From Zopfochytrium polystomum (taxonomy: Eukaryota > Chytridiomycota > Chytridiomycetes > Chytridiales > Chytridiaceae), in assembly GCA_025765615.1 (NCBI GenBank), contig JAIVFJ010000062.1, positions 248,001-312,000 of the forward strand: a DNA stretch of 64,000 nt, written 5' to 3'. Below are positions 50,621-61,656 of this stretch, piece after piece; positions within the stretch are counted from its first letter, which is position 1, and the number at the start of each line of letters is the position of its first letter. The notes beneath the pieces were generated by a model, which was not told the origin of the DNA, made no database searches, and saw only the letters and a list, made by a program, of their open reading frames with translations. Made by a program: the position numbers and the translations under genes.

Positions 50621-51108
50621 CCCCGGCAACTGCCTTGCACGGGCGGACTCGGCGCCAGTTCGGATTCAGGGCAGCTAGCTATTTTCTTTGCCAATGAATA
50701 CGAGGTGTGGGCGTGTGCCGAAAGGCAGGAAAATATCAAATAAGATCAATTGCCGATGCCGCGGAACGCGGGTATCACTATCCTCAGGCGCCAAAGACCA
50801 ACGCGGAACCCATTTTAACAGTGTTCCAACCAGAAATGTCCGAAAGATACTTTCCGCCTCCACGGTTGCAGTTATTTGCCTCCACATTTCAACCCTGATC
50901 CTTTCGTTTAGCAGCCTTTGAACGGAAAGCTCCAGTTGACCTGACGGCGTTTTGCGTATGTCTCAGAAGGCACGTTGTCGGGTATCTTTCCCCAAAAACC
51001 TCGGCGTGAAATCGGCATGCGGATATTCAAACTCCCGCTCTGCCCCTGTTTCGTTTACGAGAATCCAACTTTCGACTTTCTGATGCGCCCTGCCCGGCGC
51101 GGCCACGC
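50621..51108. other. Spacer; no gene seen
   Basis: 3' flank of B4 and end of the R repeat; no motif recognised. Confidence 0.4.
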
Positions 51109-52389
51109 TTATAGTCCGTCCTTGCCATAATCGTCATCATCACCATCATCGAGCGCAGGCGTCGGCGACCCATCGTACGTCTCGGTCTCGTCGCCGTCGT
51201 CCGATAATGGCGTCTCCAGCCGCGGTGTGCACAGCGTCCCGTCGGACGGAGACCTCTCCTGTCCTCTTGACTTCCTAAACGTAGACGATATCGTCGTCGT
51301 CGGCGCCAGCAGCACCTCGATCGAGAACGGGTTCCCGCCGCGCGCGCGCGAAGAAGAGGAAGATGCCGTCGACGATGCTGACAAAGACGGCGGCGCCGAA
51401 GTGGACGGCAGACGGCCCGAACCGTCCGACTCTCCCGGAGTCGACACCGTCACCGACAACCCTCCCTCCCACGCCTCGTCCACGGGTACAAGAACCCTCC
51501 GCCGCCTCCTCCTCGGCACCACACCCCCCGGCGGCGGTGGCGGCCTCGCGACAAACGATCTCGGCCCGCGGATCCGTTTCTTCTTCTTCCCTTCCTCCTC
51601 CACCGCCGCCGCCGCATTCGCGGGAGAAGCAACCCCCGCCGCGCGGCACGCCTTGCAGACGTCCTTTCGGCGACGGTGGACGCACAGCGAGCCGCCGCCC
51701 TGGCCGAGCTCATAGCAGTCCACGCATTGGGTGCGGCGGCGGTGGTGGGGGCATTTTGCGAAGCGGCGCGTGCGGTGCGGCGGGGCTGGCGGGTGGGTTG
51801 TGGTGGGAGGCTGTGGTGCGTTTGGGAGGAAGCGGGTTGGTGCGGGAGTTGGGGAAGCTGCGTGTGGTGCTGGCAGGGGGAGTGTGGGAAGGGTAGGCGA
51901 GGGCTGTAACGGGCGGACGAACGGGCGTTGCGGGTGGTAGCCTTGAAAATGTGGTGGAGCAGCGGCGAGATCGGTGTCGATACGACTCGCTACTTCCCGT
52001 TTCACGATATTATAGCAGCGATCGAAAGGGACGGGCGGTGCAGAGTGCGAAGGTGACGGTGTCGGTGTTGGTGCTGCGAAGGGCAGGCCCGGGGGCCGCA
52101 CCGCCGCGACGATTGGCGTGCGCAGCCAGAAGGTATCCGAACGTTCGTGGCTGCGCGGCCGCGCAGAGAGCGCATTGTCTGCTGGTCGAGAAGCGTCGCG
52201 TGTGGCTTCGAGAATGGGGATTCTTCCCAGATCGGTACGGTGATAGGGGTACGACGGCCCTGGTGGGCCCGCTTGGTTATGGAAGCTGCTGTGAAGAAGG
52301 TGCGGCGGGTGAGCGGAGAAGCCGGCGACTGGGGGTGAGCCTGTTGGGCGGTAGTGGACAGCATCGAGCGCAGCCGTGGTGGACTGCAT
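51109..52389 (-). CDS. Cys/His-knuckle family member B4 (intact, two knuckles)
   Basis: 426 residues, ATG 52389 (MQSTTAAL). Pro/Ala/His-rich first 210 residues. Knuckles at about 211-248 are identical to B3 over the core (KCPHHRRRTQCVDCYELGQG, then SLCVHRRRKDVCKAC). Basic box KKKKRIRGPRSFVARPPPPP and PRRRRRRVLVPVD, GNPFSIEVLLAPTTTI near 351, then an acidic tail with YDGSPTPALDDGDDDDYGKD near 408. Closest relative of B3; the two differ mostly outside the boxes, which points to selection on the boxes. Same strand as B3, B5 and B6, in head-to-tail array. Confidence 0.82.
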   Translation of the reverse strand: MQSTTAALDAVHYRPTGSPPVAGFSAHPPHLLHSSFHNQAGPPGPSYPYHRTDLGRIPILEATRDASRPADNALSARPRSHERSDTFWLRTPIVAAVRPPGLPFAAPTPTPSPSHSAPPVPFDRCYNIVKREVASRIDTDLAAAPPHFQGYHPQRPFVRPLQPSPTLPTLPLPAPHAASPTPAPTRFLPNAPQPPTTTHPPAPPHRTRRFAKCPHHRRRTQCVDCYELGQGGGSLCVHRRRKDVCKACRAAGVASPANAAAAVEEEGKKKKRIRGPRSFVARPPPPPGGVVPRRRRRRVLVPVDEAWEGGLSVTVSTPGESDGSGRLPSTSAPPSLSASSTASSSSSRARGGNPFSIEVLLAPTTTISSTFRKSRGQERSPSDGTLCTPRLETPLSDDGDETETYDGSPTPALDDGDDDDYGKDGL

Positions 52390-52433
52390 CGTTCAAGGGT
52401 TTGTGGAGGTGCGGTGCTGAGTTTTCCTTTCCA

Positions 52434-52470
<37 letters not shown>

Positions 52471-53173
52471 AAGGGGAGGAGGGGAGGTCGCTGTGGGTGG
52501 GTGGGTGGGTGGGTGGGTGGAGTGGGTGGGGGGATAGGCGCCTTATGGCAGGCCGGATCAACGCTCTGCTTTTGACCGGATCAACAACCAAAAACAACTA
52601 ACAACACCTAAGGAAAACGGTAGGAAAAAGTGGGGGGAAAAAAAATTTTTTTTTTTGTAGTTTTCTCTTCTTCTTCTTTCTTCTCTCCCGCTGTCGTCAA
52701 TCGTCGACAGGGGAAATAATCCACTGTAAATTCTCCCAGCCACCCACCCACTCGGCGCTCTTGACCAAAAACGGTGAGGGAGAGAGACACACCCTCGGTC
52801 GGTTTTTTGGGTTTGGTTCCGGTTTGGTTTGGGCTGCGAAAGAAAAAAAAAACCTTGACATGTATCATCACGTGGGCATGTGTGTCCTGAGTAGCGGAAA
52901 ACAAAACGTTCCTTCAAGGTTGCTGGGCCACGCGAGCGTTTATTTTATTACAGACCCTGCAACATCCTCCTTCAAACCATGACACCAAATACCAACCAGA
53001 GCCTTGCTCCTTAAATAACAGGGTACGAAAAGAAGTACAAGAACCACAAACCAAATGACCACCTTCACAATGTTATCGCGACAAGGTATGCACAACCCTC
53101 ACCTCCCCTTCGGTCCATTCGCCCCACACAACCAACCCCACCACCAGCCGCAGCAGCAACTGCCGCCGTCGGC
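52390..53173. other. Spacer with GT microsatellite
   Basis: (GT)n at 52438-52467 and GGGT repeats at about 52496-52520, then T-rich and A-rich tracts. Upstream region of B4 and 3' flank of B5; no gene recognised. Confidence 0.45.
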
Positions 53174-54980
53174 TCACGCCACGCTCATCTCCACATCCGC
53201 CCCCTCCTCCACCGCCACCGGCCCCAGGTCCGGCGTCGGCGACCCTTCAAACGCCTCCTCGTCCCGGCCGCCGGCGTCACCGCCGTCAAAGTCCCCGTCG
53301 TCCAGGAGCACCTCTTCCATCCGCGGCGTCGGGAGATCCTCCAGCGGCTCGGCGCGCGGTGCGGGCGTCGACGAAGAGGTTCCTTGCGTCGTCGCGGACG
53401 GCGGGGGTGCAGTGGGGATAGTCGGCAGGGGTGTGGTGGGGCGTATCGAAGCGCTTGTGACGTTGTCCGCTGTGGCAGCTGCGGCAGACAACGATTCCAG
53501 CGTGCTCGTGACAGCGGCGGCAGTTTCGGCGGTAGCGGCCGCGCTCGAAGAACCCGACACATCACCGCCCGCACCAACCGTCCCCTCCGGCCCATCCACT
53601 TCCATCTTCACCGCTGGCCCCTCCCCCGCCTCCACCTTCACCCTCTCCTCCGCCTTCACCCTCAACAAAGCATCCAACGCAAACGGGTTTCCCCCCCCCG
53701 TCGGGACCAACCGCTCCACCCCGTCCACAACAACCCTCACTCGCCTCTTCCTCCTCTTCAACGGCGCGACCGCCGGCTTCGGCGGCGGCGGTGCCGCGAA
53801 CGTCCTCGGCCCCCTGATCCGCCTCCGCCCGACGCCGAGCCGCTTGACGTCCTCCGGGCAGTAAGGGCACCCGTCGCGGCGCCGGCGGTGCACGCAGATG
53901 GAGCCGCCGCCGTGGCCGAGCTCGAAGCAGTGGATGCATTGAGTGCGCCGGCGGCCGTGCGGGCATTTGGGGGGGCCGCGTTTTTTGCTTTTTGGGTGGG
54001 GTTGTGGATGTTGTTGTTGGGTCGGTGGGGGTCGCGGTTGGGGAGGTGGGGGCGGTCGTGATGGAGGGGGGTGCGGTTGGGGAGGGGAGGACGACGGGTG
54101 AGGGTGAGTGGGCGGGATCGGGTGCTGCTGGAGGCTGCTGTTCGGGATTGACAGAGGCCGCACGGACGTCGGGTGTTGCGTCGGGTCTTGGTGCGGTGGG
54201 TGTCCTGTTCTGCTTTGGCTTCGACTTGGCGGCGGCGGGTGTCGGTGACGGGCCAGGGGTCGGCGCGACGGCTTCCTTCAGGGCGGCCAGCGGCGTCACC
54301 GGTGTCGGGGTCTTCTTCTTTCCCTTCTTCGCCTCCTTCGACGATGGCGTTGGCGGTGGTGGGGACAGCGCAAAGACGGCGGACGGGGAGATCAAGGACG
54401 CTGTGGAGGTTGCGACGGGCGACGGTGCACCTGTTGCTGTTGCTGTTGCTGTTGCGGCGTCGCTCGCGGGGTTGCTGTTGACTTGGATCGGTGGGATCTG
54501 GAAGGGGCCGCCAGGCGCGGTGGCCAGCTGGTACGCCGCTGGCGCAGCGGCGTAGATCGGAAAGGGAGAAAACTGTGGGTACTGGGAGAAGAGGTGAGGC
54601 TGTTGGTAGTGGTACTGAACGGCGCCCGGTGGTGGTTGCGCCAGCACCAATCCTCCGTGTGTCTGAGGAACAGTGTACACTGGGCGGGGTTGGTGGGGTT
54701 GGAAGGAAGGGTGTTGGTTGACGAATACGAGGCGGACGAGCTGCGGCTGCTGCTGCGGGGATGGAGCCGAGGGCACTCGCGCAGCCATCATTATCGGGGA
54801 GGGGCGTGCCTGAAGGAAGTGAGGCTGTGGGGGCAGATAGTACGGCATCTGCTGCTGCTGTAGGAGGGGCACGGGCGATGCGGCAAAGGGAGCTGGCTGC
54901 AGTTGCAGGCGCGGCGGGGAGGCAATCACTGGTTGCGGGACCGTTGTCGTTGTGGGGGTCTGTACGATGTTCTGCTCCAT
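53174..54980 (-). pseudogene. Cys/His-knuckle family member B5 (one frame break)
   Basis: ATG 54980 (MEQNIVQTPTTTTVPQPVI) opens a Pro/Gln/Thr/Ala-rich region of about 330 residues ending TTPPKKQKT. The rest is in another frame from about 53985: KSKKRGPPKCPHGRRRTQCI, then SICVHRRRRDGCPYC, GRRRIRGPRTFAAPPPPKP, NPFALDALLRVK and EEAFEGSPTPDLGPVAVEEG, ending at 53174. B6 reads through the same junction (KKKKRGPPKC) in one frame, so a single base is off in the A/C-rich stretch about 53969-53995. All five modules preserved; recent break or assembly error. Confidence 0.75.
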
Positions 54981-55796
54981 GCTCCTCGTCTTCTTCTTCG
55001 TCTTGGAGCGTAGAAGGAGGTCCTGACCTGAAGGCAAGGGTGGGGTGATCAGAGGGGGGTTCAAAAGGACGTAAAAACAATTGTAAGAGCGAGGCGGAGG
55101 AGGGGAGGGGAAGAGAAGCTGCTGCTCTGTCTCTGCCTCTGTCGGGTTGACTGCTGTCAGTGTCTGCATCTCTCTTTCTCTCTCTCTCTGTCGCTCTCTC
55201 TCGCGCTCGCTCTCACCACCTTGTCCTTCCTTCGTCCAATCCCTAACACACACACATAAGGCCCACCGTCGGTCTGTCTCCTTCTCTTTTGATTTCCTCC
55301 TGTCAGAAGGTGTGTTCCAAGTATCGAATACAGAATTTGTTTTGGCTTGTTCGAGAATGATGGAAGACAGACACAAAGACAGAGCGGGTGGTTGAAAACT
55401 CACCAGACCGCACGACAGACTGGCTGGCTACTTGTCACAGCAGGTGAAGACAGGCCCAGGAGACAGACAGACGAAACAAGCAAAGGACTGTGTTTATCGA
55501 AAATTTCTGTTTTGCTCAATTTGTCGTGCAATTTCTGAATAAGCGTGTCTTTTTCAATCGCTTCGGATGCCGCCAAGCGAAAGCGATTTGTCTCGCGCCA
55601 CCCCAGCTACGTCACCATGTCAAACCTTCCCACAACACAACACACACAAGACGGACAGACAGACATGCAGCCACTTGATTGGTTGGTGTGGGTCAAAAAT
55701 AAACAGGTTCTATTACGACCAGCCAAGAAATAACAGCACTTGACAGGTATTATGCAACACGTCCCTCCCAACACTGCCAAAACCCTGCGGCATTAC
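54981..55796. other. Spacer between B5 and B6
   Basis: T/C-rich and CTCTCT-containing sequence (55160-55215) upstream of B5; no gene recognised. Confidence 0.4.
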
Positions 55797-57566
55797 TCAC
55801 GCCGCCACGGGAGACGCCGGGCCAAGCTCGGGCGTCGGCGACCCCTCGTACGCGATCTCGCCCTCCTCGATCTCACCCTCCTCCAAGTCCACTTCCTCCT
55901 CGTCGTCCGTCGCCTCAGTCCACTCGGTCCCCTCCGTCATCCCCCTCTCCCCCCTCGCCGCCGCTTCCGCTGCCAGCAACGTATCCACCGAAAACGGGTT
56001 CGCCCCCTCCCCCTCTCCCACCGCCGCCGCCTCTCCAACCCCCTGTGCCGCCCCCGCCATCTTCAACCTCCTCGCCATCTCCATCTCCTCCGCCGTCCGC
56101 CGCCTCCTCCTCTTCACCGGCGCCACCGCCGGCTTCGGCGGCGGCGCCTCGACGTACGTCCTTGGCCCGCGGATCCGCTTCCGTCCGACACCCAGTTTCT
56201 TGACGTCCTCGGGGCAGTGCGGGCACCCGTCGCGCCTGCGTCGGTGCACGCAGATGGAGCCGCCGCCGTGGCCGAGCTCGTAGCAGGAGATGCATTGGGT
56301 GCGGCGGCGGCCGTGTGGGCATTTGGGGGGGCCGCGTTTTTTCTTTTTTTGTGGCGGGACTGTGGTGGTGGGGTCCGAGGGGGTGGGTGGTGGTGCGGGT
56401 GCGGCGGTTGTGGTGGTTGGTTCGGTGGCGGTAGTGGGAGTGGGTTCGGGTTTTGAAACGGCGAGCAAGGGAGAGTGTGGGGTGGTCGTTCTTTGGGCTG
56501 GCCGTGCGTCGACGGTCGAGACATCTTTTTCGACCGAGACAGGTGGCGCCACCGCCACCGACGCCGCCACCGGTGCGTCTTTGGCAGCCGTCGCAGTCGA
56601 CGTCGAAGCCGAGGCCCGGCGCGACGGCGTGGCTTTAGGACTCGCGGGTGGAGCACCCATCGGCGTCGTGGGTGGAGTCAGGTTCTTGTCCCCAGTGGCG
56701 GTGGTCGTTGTGGGCAAAGACGCAGACAGGGATGCCGCCACCACAGCCGGAGGCGGCGCCACCCGCGTGCGTTTCGGTTTCGGGCCACCGGATGATGACG
56801 CCGTCGCGGGCGCTGCGCGTTTGCCGTTGGTGGTGGTTGTGGTGGTGGTGGTGGTGGTGCCGCTGCGAGCGGCGGCAGCGGGAGCCTCAGGCGCCGCAGC
56901 CCGCTTCGTACCAGCCGCCGCGGTGCCGCTGCTCGGCTTCTTCACCGGCGCCGATGGTGCAGCCTTTGTCGTCGTCTCCGCCGGGTCCTTCTCCTCAATC
57001 TTCACCGCCACCGCCGGCGCCGCGACCGGCGCCGCCACCGCCGCGGGCGGCGCCTGTCCCATTACAAACATAACCGGCGCCGCACCCGCACCCGGATGCT
57101 GCATTCCAAACGGCGCCGCAAAATACGCTCCACCAGGGCCGGCCTGCACCATCGCGATAGGGCGGGGCTGCGGCGCCGCGAGGTAGACGAGGTTGCTGCC
57201 GGCCGTGGTCGCGACGGCTTGCGGGAACGCGAAAGAGCCGGCTGCTGCTGCGGATGCGGGTATGAAGTAGGGGGTTGCGCCGCCAGCTGGAGAGGCGGAG
57301 GTCGGTGTGGGTGAGCCGGTGGTGGCGGCGGCGTGCATGGGGAAGGGCATGGGCATTTGCATCTGCATTTGCGGGATGAATTGGACGAAGCCCGGGTGTG
57401 GAGCGTGGAAGGGGCGGAATGCATGCATGGCGTGTTGTTGCGCTTGAGCTTGGGCTTGGGCTTGCGCGTGTGCTTGCTGTTGGAGTTGGAGGTGGTGTTG
57501 TTGCTGTTGTTGTTGGTGGTGGGCCAGCGAGGTGCCGGCGGGGGCAGCGACTACGAAGTGCTGCAT
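55797..57566 (-). CDS. Cys/His-knuckle family member B6 (intact, longest)
   Basis: 589 residues from ATG 57566; a TATA box (TATAAA, 57723-57718) lies 150 bp upstream. The first about 400 residues are low complexity: poly-Gln/His, MQMPMPFPMHAAATTG, then Ala/Thr/Pro with poly-Thr. Modules in order: KKKKRGPPKCPHGRRRTQCI at about 415, SICVHRRRRDGCPHC, EDVKKLGVGRKRIRGPRTYV, VKRRRRRTAEEMEMARRL (nuclear-signal-like), NPFSVDTLLAAEAA at about 520, an acidic stretch and, at about 577, YEGSPTPELGPASPVAA to the end. B5 and B6 share DGCP-x-CPEDVK after the second knuckle, which the other copies lack, and so form a sub-pair. Low-complexity plus zinc knuckle plus basic boxes fits a nuclear regulator or RNA-granule protein; inference. 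Confidence 0.82.
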   Translation of the reverse strand: MQHFVVAAPAGTSLAHHQQQQQQHHLQLQQQAHAQAQAQAQAQQHAMHAFRPFHAPHPGFVQFIPQMQMQMPMPFPMHAAATTGSPTPTSASPAGGATPYFIPASAAAAGSFAFPQAVATTAGSNLVYLAAPQPRPIAMVQAGPGGAYFAAPFGMQHPGAGAAPVMFVMGQAPPAAVAAPVAAPAVAVKIEEKDPAETTTKAAPSAPVKKPSSGTAAAGTKRAAAPEAPAAAARSGTTTTTTTTTTNGKRAAPATASSSGGPKPKRTRVAPPPAVVAASLSASLPTTTTATGDKNLTPPTTPMGAPPASPKATPSRRASASTSTATAAKDAPVAASVAVAPPVSVEKDVSTVDARPAQRTTTPHSPLLAVSKPEPTPTTATEPTTTTAAPAPPPTPSDPTTTVPPQKKKKRGPPKCPHGRRRTQCISCYELGHGGGSICVHRRRRDGCPHCPEDVKKLGVGRKRIRGPRTYVEAPPPKPAVAPVKRRRRRTAEEMEMARRLKMAGAAQGVGEAAAVGEGEGANPFSVDTLLAAEAAARGERGMTEGTEWTEATDDEEEVDLEEGEIEEGEIAYEGSPTPELGPASPVAA

Positions 57567-57717
57567 CGTTCGTTGGAAGAGAGGGAGGGTTGAGGGGGAG
57601 GGCAGTGGGCGAGCAGGCGAGTGTGTTGTGCGGGCTGAGGACACTCGCTTTTTTGATATGGTTTCTCTCGTTTTTTCTGTTTTTTGTTGTGTTTCACTCC
57701 GCTCCTGGCGGGCGGCA

Positions 57718-57723
57718 TTTATA
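57718..57723 (-). promoter_or_regulatory. TATA box of member B6
   Basis: TATAAA on the minus strand about 150 bp upstream of the start codon. Confidence 0.5.
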
Positions 57724-58320
57724 CAGGTTTTCTTTTTTTTCTTTTTCCTTTTCGATTTCTTTCGAAGACAGACTGACAGACAGGCGGTGGAGCAGAAGAC
57801 AGATTGGACGGAGGCAGCAAGAGACAAGCGGGCTGAGCCAGAGAGGGGAAAGCGGCGGACAGATCGCGAGACGCATTTTTGAGCGATCGTCTCGTGTGTC
57901 TGTGCACTGGTCGTCCGACAGGGCCAACGCAGAACCGCACAGGGTGGAGACAGACAGTCTCGCAGACAGACCTGAACAATTGCTGAACCACCGGAAGACA
58001 GACGTTTTTTAGAGCCGCAAGCCGTACTTCAATTCTTGCGACAAACATCGAACCAATCGCCCCGGCTGGCGACACAGTCCAAAAGCGTCCATCCAATCCT
58101 TTCATTGACAGCAATTTTGCCGCCAGCGAAGTCGTTTTGTTGGCTCAGCCTTTTTTCCGTCGACCCCAAACACACACAAGACCCAAACAAAAACCATAAA
58201 ACAAGAATCAGAGGTGGCAGCATGAATGAAACGTAAAGCACGCGCACCCCGCAAGGGCTAAAGAAACCCAATCAAGACGAAACCAAAAATCTGGCCTTGT
58301 GTCGCTCCGTCACCCTTCTC
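57724..58320. other. Spacer; no gene seen
   Basis: Upstream region of B6 and 3' flank of the aminopeptidase gene, with T-rich tracts. Confidence 0.4.
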
Positions 58321-60981
58321 TCAGTTTCTTGGCGGCGACACCCACCCCTCGCACGCCGCCTCAATGTCCACGACCTCCTTTGGCGCCTCCACCGACAGCA
58401 CCGTGGCCACCGTCCCGCCCACCGCGACGTCGTCCTCGATGCGGATGCCGAGGCCACGGTACTCTGCTGGGTAGTTGGGCGTGTTGGGGATGTACAGGCC
58501 TGGCTCTGTGTGTGGGAGGGGGAAGGGAAGGGGAAAGAAAGAACTGATCAGTAAGTTCGGGTTTGACGCGGGTCGGATGTGTGTCGCGCAAAATGGGACC
58601 GCGGGCTGAGCACACTTTGGCCGTCGCCGCGCCGCATTGAAGTTGGGCTGAGCACAACCACCTGGGCGGAAGAAAGGAGAAGACAAAACGGCGAACTGAG
58701 GGAGAAATGGGGCAGCCACAGACACACCAACAAAAGAAAAAAAAACGAAAACGAAAAAAAAAAACAAAAACAACCCTGGAAAGAACGGCTGGTTCCGCTT
58801 CGACCCAAGGGAAGAAGGAAAGAGCGAGAGAGAGAGGGAGAGACAAACAGGGGGCAAGTCGAACAGAAGCGGGTCACCAGCCCCGCCTGTCGCTCTCCCA
58901 CTCCTCACTCCAACTTCCCCCACTCACCGATCGTGACCACGTGTCCTCTCCTTAGCTTCGTCTGCCGCGACACCGACGGCGTGTCGTGCACGTCGAGGCC
59001 CAGCCAGTGGCCGACGTGGTGCGGGTAGAGCACGTTCAGCTCTCCACCCGTGACGCGCCGCGAAAACAGCCGCTCGCACTCGCTGCGCGCGAGCTCCACC
59101 GTCAGCCGCTGCAGGTCCTCGAGCGAGACGTTGGCGGACTCGGTGCAGCGCTTTGAAGCAGAAGAGAGAGTGAAGGGAGAGAAAGAGTGAGAAGAAAATG
59201 AGAAGCGTTCGACGAAATGGCTGCGATACCTTGATGCACTCCTTTTGTATCCGGAGGACCGCTTCGTACAGTTCCCGTTGCGGCTTTGCGAACTTGCCAG
59301 AAACGGGCCACGTCCGAGTCACGTCAGAAGCGTAACCGCCATACTCCTGCCAAAACAGATTTCTGACTTAGACCGAATTTCGAGGTCGATGTATCCGAAG
59401 AATATTCGTTTACCCCTCCAGCGTCAATGAGAACAAGATCACCGTCTCTGCAGCCAGGATTAAAATATGGAGTCCACGAAGAACGTTAAATCGAACAATA
59501 CTTCGTGAACAGAAACACACACATACACACCCATCGCTACACTCACCTCGCCCGCATCTTATTCATCACATAATGCAACGTCAACGCATTCTCCCCCGCC
59601 GCCACGACCGGCACGTACGCGAGCCCGTCCGCCCCGCGCCGTCGCACGCCGTACTCGACCGCCGCGTACAGCTCGTACTCGGCGACACCCGGCCGCGACG
59701 CCTGCATCGCCTCGACGAACGCGCGGCCCGTGATCCGACCCGCGTCGCGCATCACCGCGATCTCGGCGTCCGATTTGACCGCGCGGAGACCGGCGATGAC
59801 GGGGTGTAAGGCACGTGGTGGGGGTGCGGATTTGGAGAGGAGCTTGGAGAGGGAGAGGGTGGAGGTTGAGGGTTGTGGGGGAGGGGAGGCGAAGGGGGTC
59901 CAGGAGGGCTGGGCGGGGGGTGACGCGGCGTGCTGGAGCTGTTGCGCGGTCGCGCCGGTTGGGGATGACGAGGAGGTGGGGTTGTTGGGGTTGCTTGTGA
60001 GGGGAACGTCGGTGTAGAGTTCGGTGGCGGGGCGAGCGCCTGAGAGGAGCGAGGCGAGGTAGGCAGGGAGGGTCGTGATGGGTTGCGCCTGTGGGAGGGG
60101 TTGTGATGGTTGGTACTTGTGAGCACTTCCATATATTACATGGTCACGGATAAGAAGCCCAGAACACTACTAACCTCGTCGGCGCCAAAAAATGAAATTG
60201 CTGCGTCGAGGCCGCACCGTGGACCGTCCCAAACCTCGTTGCGCGGGTCCTTGGGCCTGACAAACAAGATTGAGTGGAAGCCGTTCTTGTGCTTGGCATT
60301 CTTTTCAATAACAAGCGCGGCGTCTGGCTCGTTGAAGCCTGTGAGGTAAAATAGATCCGTGTTTTGGTGAAATGGGTGACTGTGAAGGGTGAGTTGTTGG
60401 GGAAGTGGCAATGATGAGTCTCTTTCATAGCTGCACCAAGAAAACACGAAGCAAAAAAGCTCGCTAACAAGATGCCGCTCGTAGCGTATCGCAAGCTGAA
60501 CCCCGCAACGACAGCCACGGACCCTTCGACCATGGCTTGCACGAGGTTCACCCGTCGCTGCTCATACTCGAGACGAGTAATTCCTGGAGTGACTGCAGCG
60601 CGCGATGATACATACGAAAAAAAGGAAATATTTCAGCGAGGGCTGCCCCAGGAAAAAGTTCCTATCCAAAAGTTCAACGCGCTTACTCTCGCCTTCCTTG
60701 AGCAGGTCGGGATGCGACATGGGCGTCGGCTGGCCGATCAATGACGAGGGGTGGTGGGCTGCGGTAGCGAGCGATCGTGCAAAAGGGGCCGATCCGGTGG
60801 CAGATATGGCCAGGCAGTGGGCTGACGGCGGCGATCTGCATGCCGCAAGGGCCGATCGGGTGGATAGCTGGCGATATGCGTTGCAGAACGGCAGACCGAC
60901 GTTTGCCGGGTGGTTGCGAAGGAGAAGAGTGAAAAGGCGGCGGTGGCGCCACACGAGACCAGACATAAGTGGACTTGTCAA
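58321..60981 (-). CDS. ICP55: Mitochondrial Xaa-Pro aminopeptidase, ICP55/XPNPEP3 type (8 exons)
   Basis: Removes one residue from imported mitochondrial proteins with a penultimate cleavage signal (family function). Exons: 60981-60687, 60592-60469, 60379-60175, 60088-59547, 59447-59414, 59346-59230, 59150-58928, 58505-58321. The first about 75 residues are Arg/Ser/Ala-rich without acids, a matrix-targeting presequence. Then the family hallmark [32 protein letters not shown], the AMP_N domain ([20 protein letters not shown]) and the M24 peptidase domain. Metal ligands: [20 protein letters not shown] (two Asp), [13 protein letters not shown] (His), [10 protein letters not shown] and GIRIEDDV (two Glu). 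An Asn/Ser/Thr/Pro insertion (about 40 residues) separates the two domains. Start at 60981 or the Met at 60966. All introns GT-AG. Complete and probably functional; the sole housekeeping gene inside the knuckle cluster. Confidence 0.92.
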
Positions 60982-61656
60982 TCACTCAGTCCAAAGAGCA
61001 CGGCCGCACGTCGCAGGTCTCGGTGAACTCCGGGTCGACGATAACCACGGACATTCGACTGTACCGTTTGCACGAAATTCAAATGTTGTTCATAATATTG
61101 ATTGCACTTGCGATAAATGAGACGAATAGGAAGGAAGCGAGCCAACCGTTTCCTCTTATCCACGCCCCCCAAAGACAAGGAATATTGTTCTCCAAAGGCG
61201 GCCCCGCACTGCGCCAATCTGAATGGCGGTTGTTGTCCAAGGGAACTGAACGAATATTTGGCAGAAGGTTACGCGTGGGTGGTGAGGGTTTGATCGATTG
61301 TTTGGCAAAGGGTTGCGTTTCGAAGACGGCTGCGCCAACCAGTAGAGTCTTCGCTTCCGCCCTGAGATGCACTTCCGCCGTGCCTGTCGGATCCCAAGAG
61401 CGATTTTTTTTCCCAGTGTCGGAAGAAGCACGTCAAAGCCAAAAAAAATAAATAAAAAAAAAGAATATAACCGGCAGGCATTGAAAATTCAAGCAAACAA
61501 ACAAACAACCGACAAGAGCCGGTGTCGGGCGGAACCTGTTGCCTTCCACGCACGCTACTCTGCAATGCGTATAAATGATTGACACTTCTCTGCCTCACCA
61601 TCCACCAACCGTCATCCGTGCCAAGTCGAGGAAGTGCTGCCACTACGCAAGCTCCA
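60982..61656. other. Divergent promoter region between ICP55 and member B7
   Basis: No gene recognised. AT-rich near 61440-61490; a TATA box TATAAAT at 61570-61576 is 81 bp before the B7 ATG. Confidence 0.5.

Larger units (their letters stand above)
44961..50640. repeat. Segmental tandem duplication: S - secreted protein - knuckle gene - R
   Basis: Unit 1: S 44961, secreted gene 45278-45870, B2 tail 46631-46873, R about 46920-47080. Unit 2: S 47176, secreted pseudogene about 47505-48060, B3 48684-49943, R about 50460-50620. R copies share CTGTCTTTCCCGTGGAGGGC and CACCCCAC, and the ATGCCTCCACC block follows. Landmark offsets of about 2.2 kb (left part) and 2.0 kb (B tails) agree. Unit 1 has a deleted knuckle gene and unit 2 a broken secreted gene, so each gene survives once. 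Confidence 0.75.

Noticed and set aside
53174..54980. Programmed ribosomal frameshifting in the knuckle family
   Set aside because: The break is at a different module in A2, B1 and B5, and B3, B4, B6 and A3 read through in one frame, so a conserved recoding site is unlikely.
48684..57566. Knuckle family as EsV-1-7 repeats
   Set aside because: EsV-1-7 spacing (C-x4-C-x16-C-x2-H) does not fit; here the spacing is C-x2-H-x6-C-x2-C-x10-C-x-H-x6-C-x2-C.
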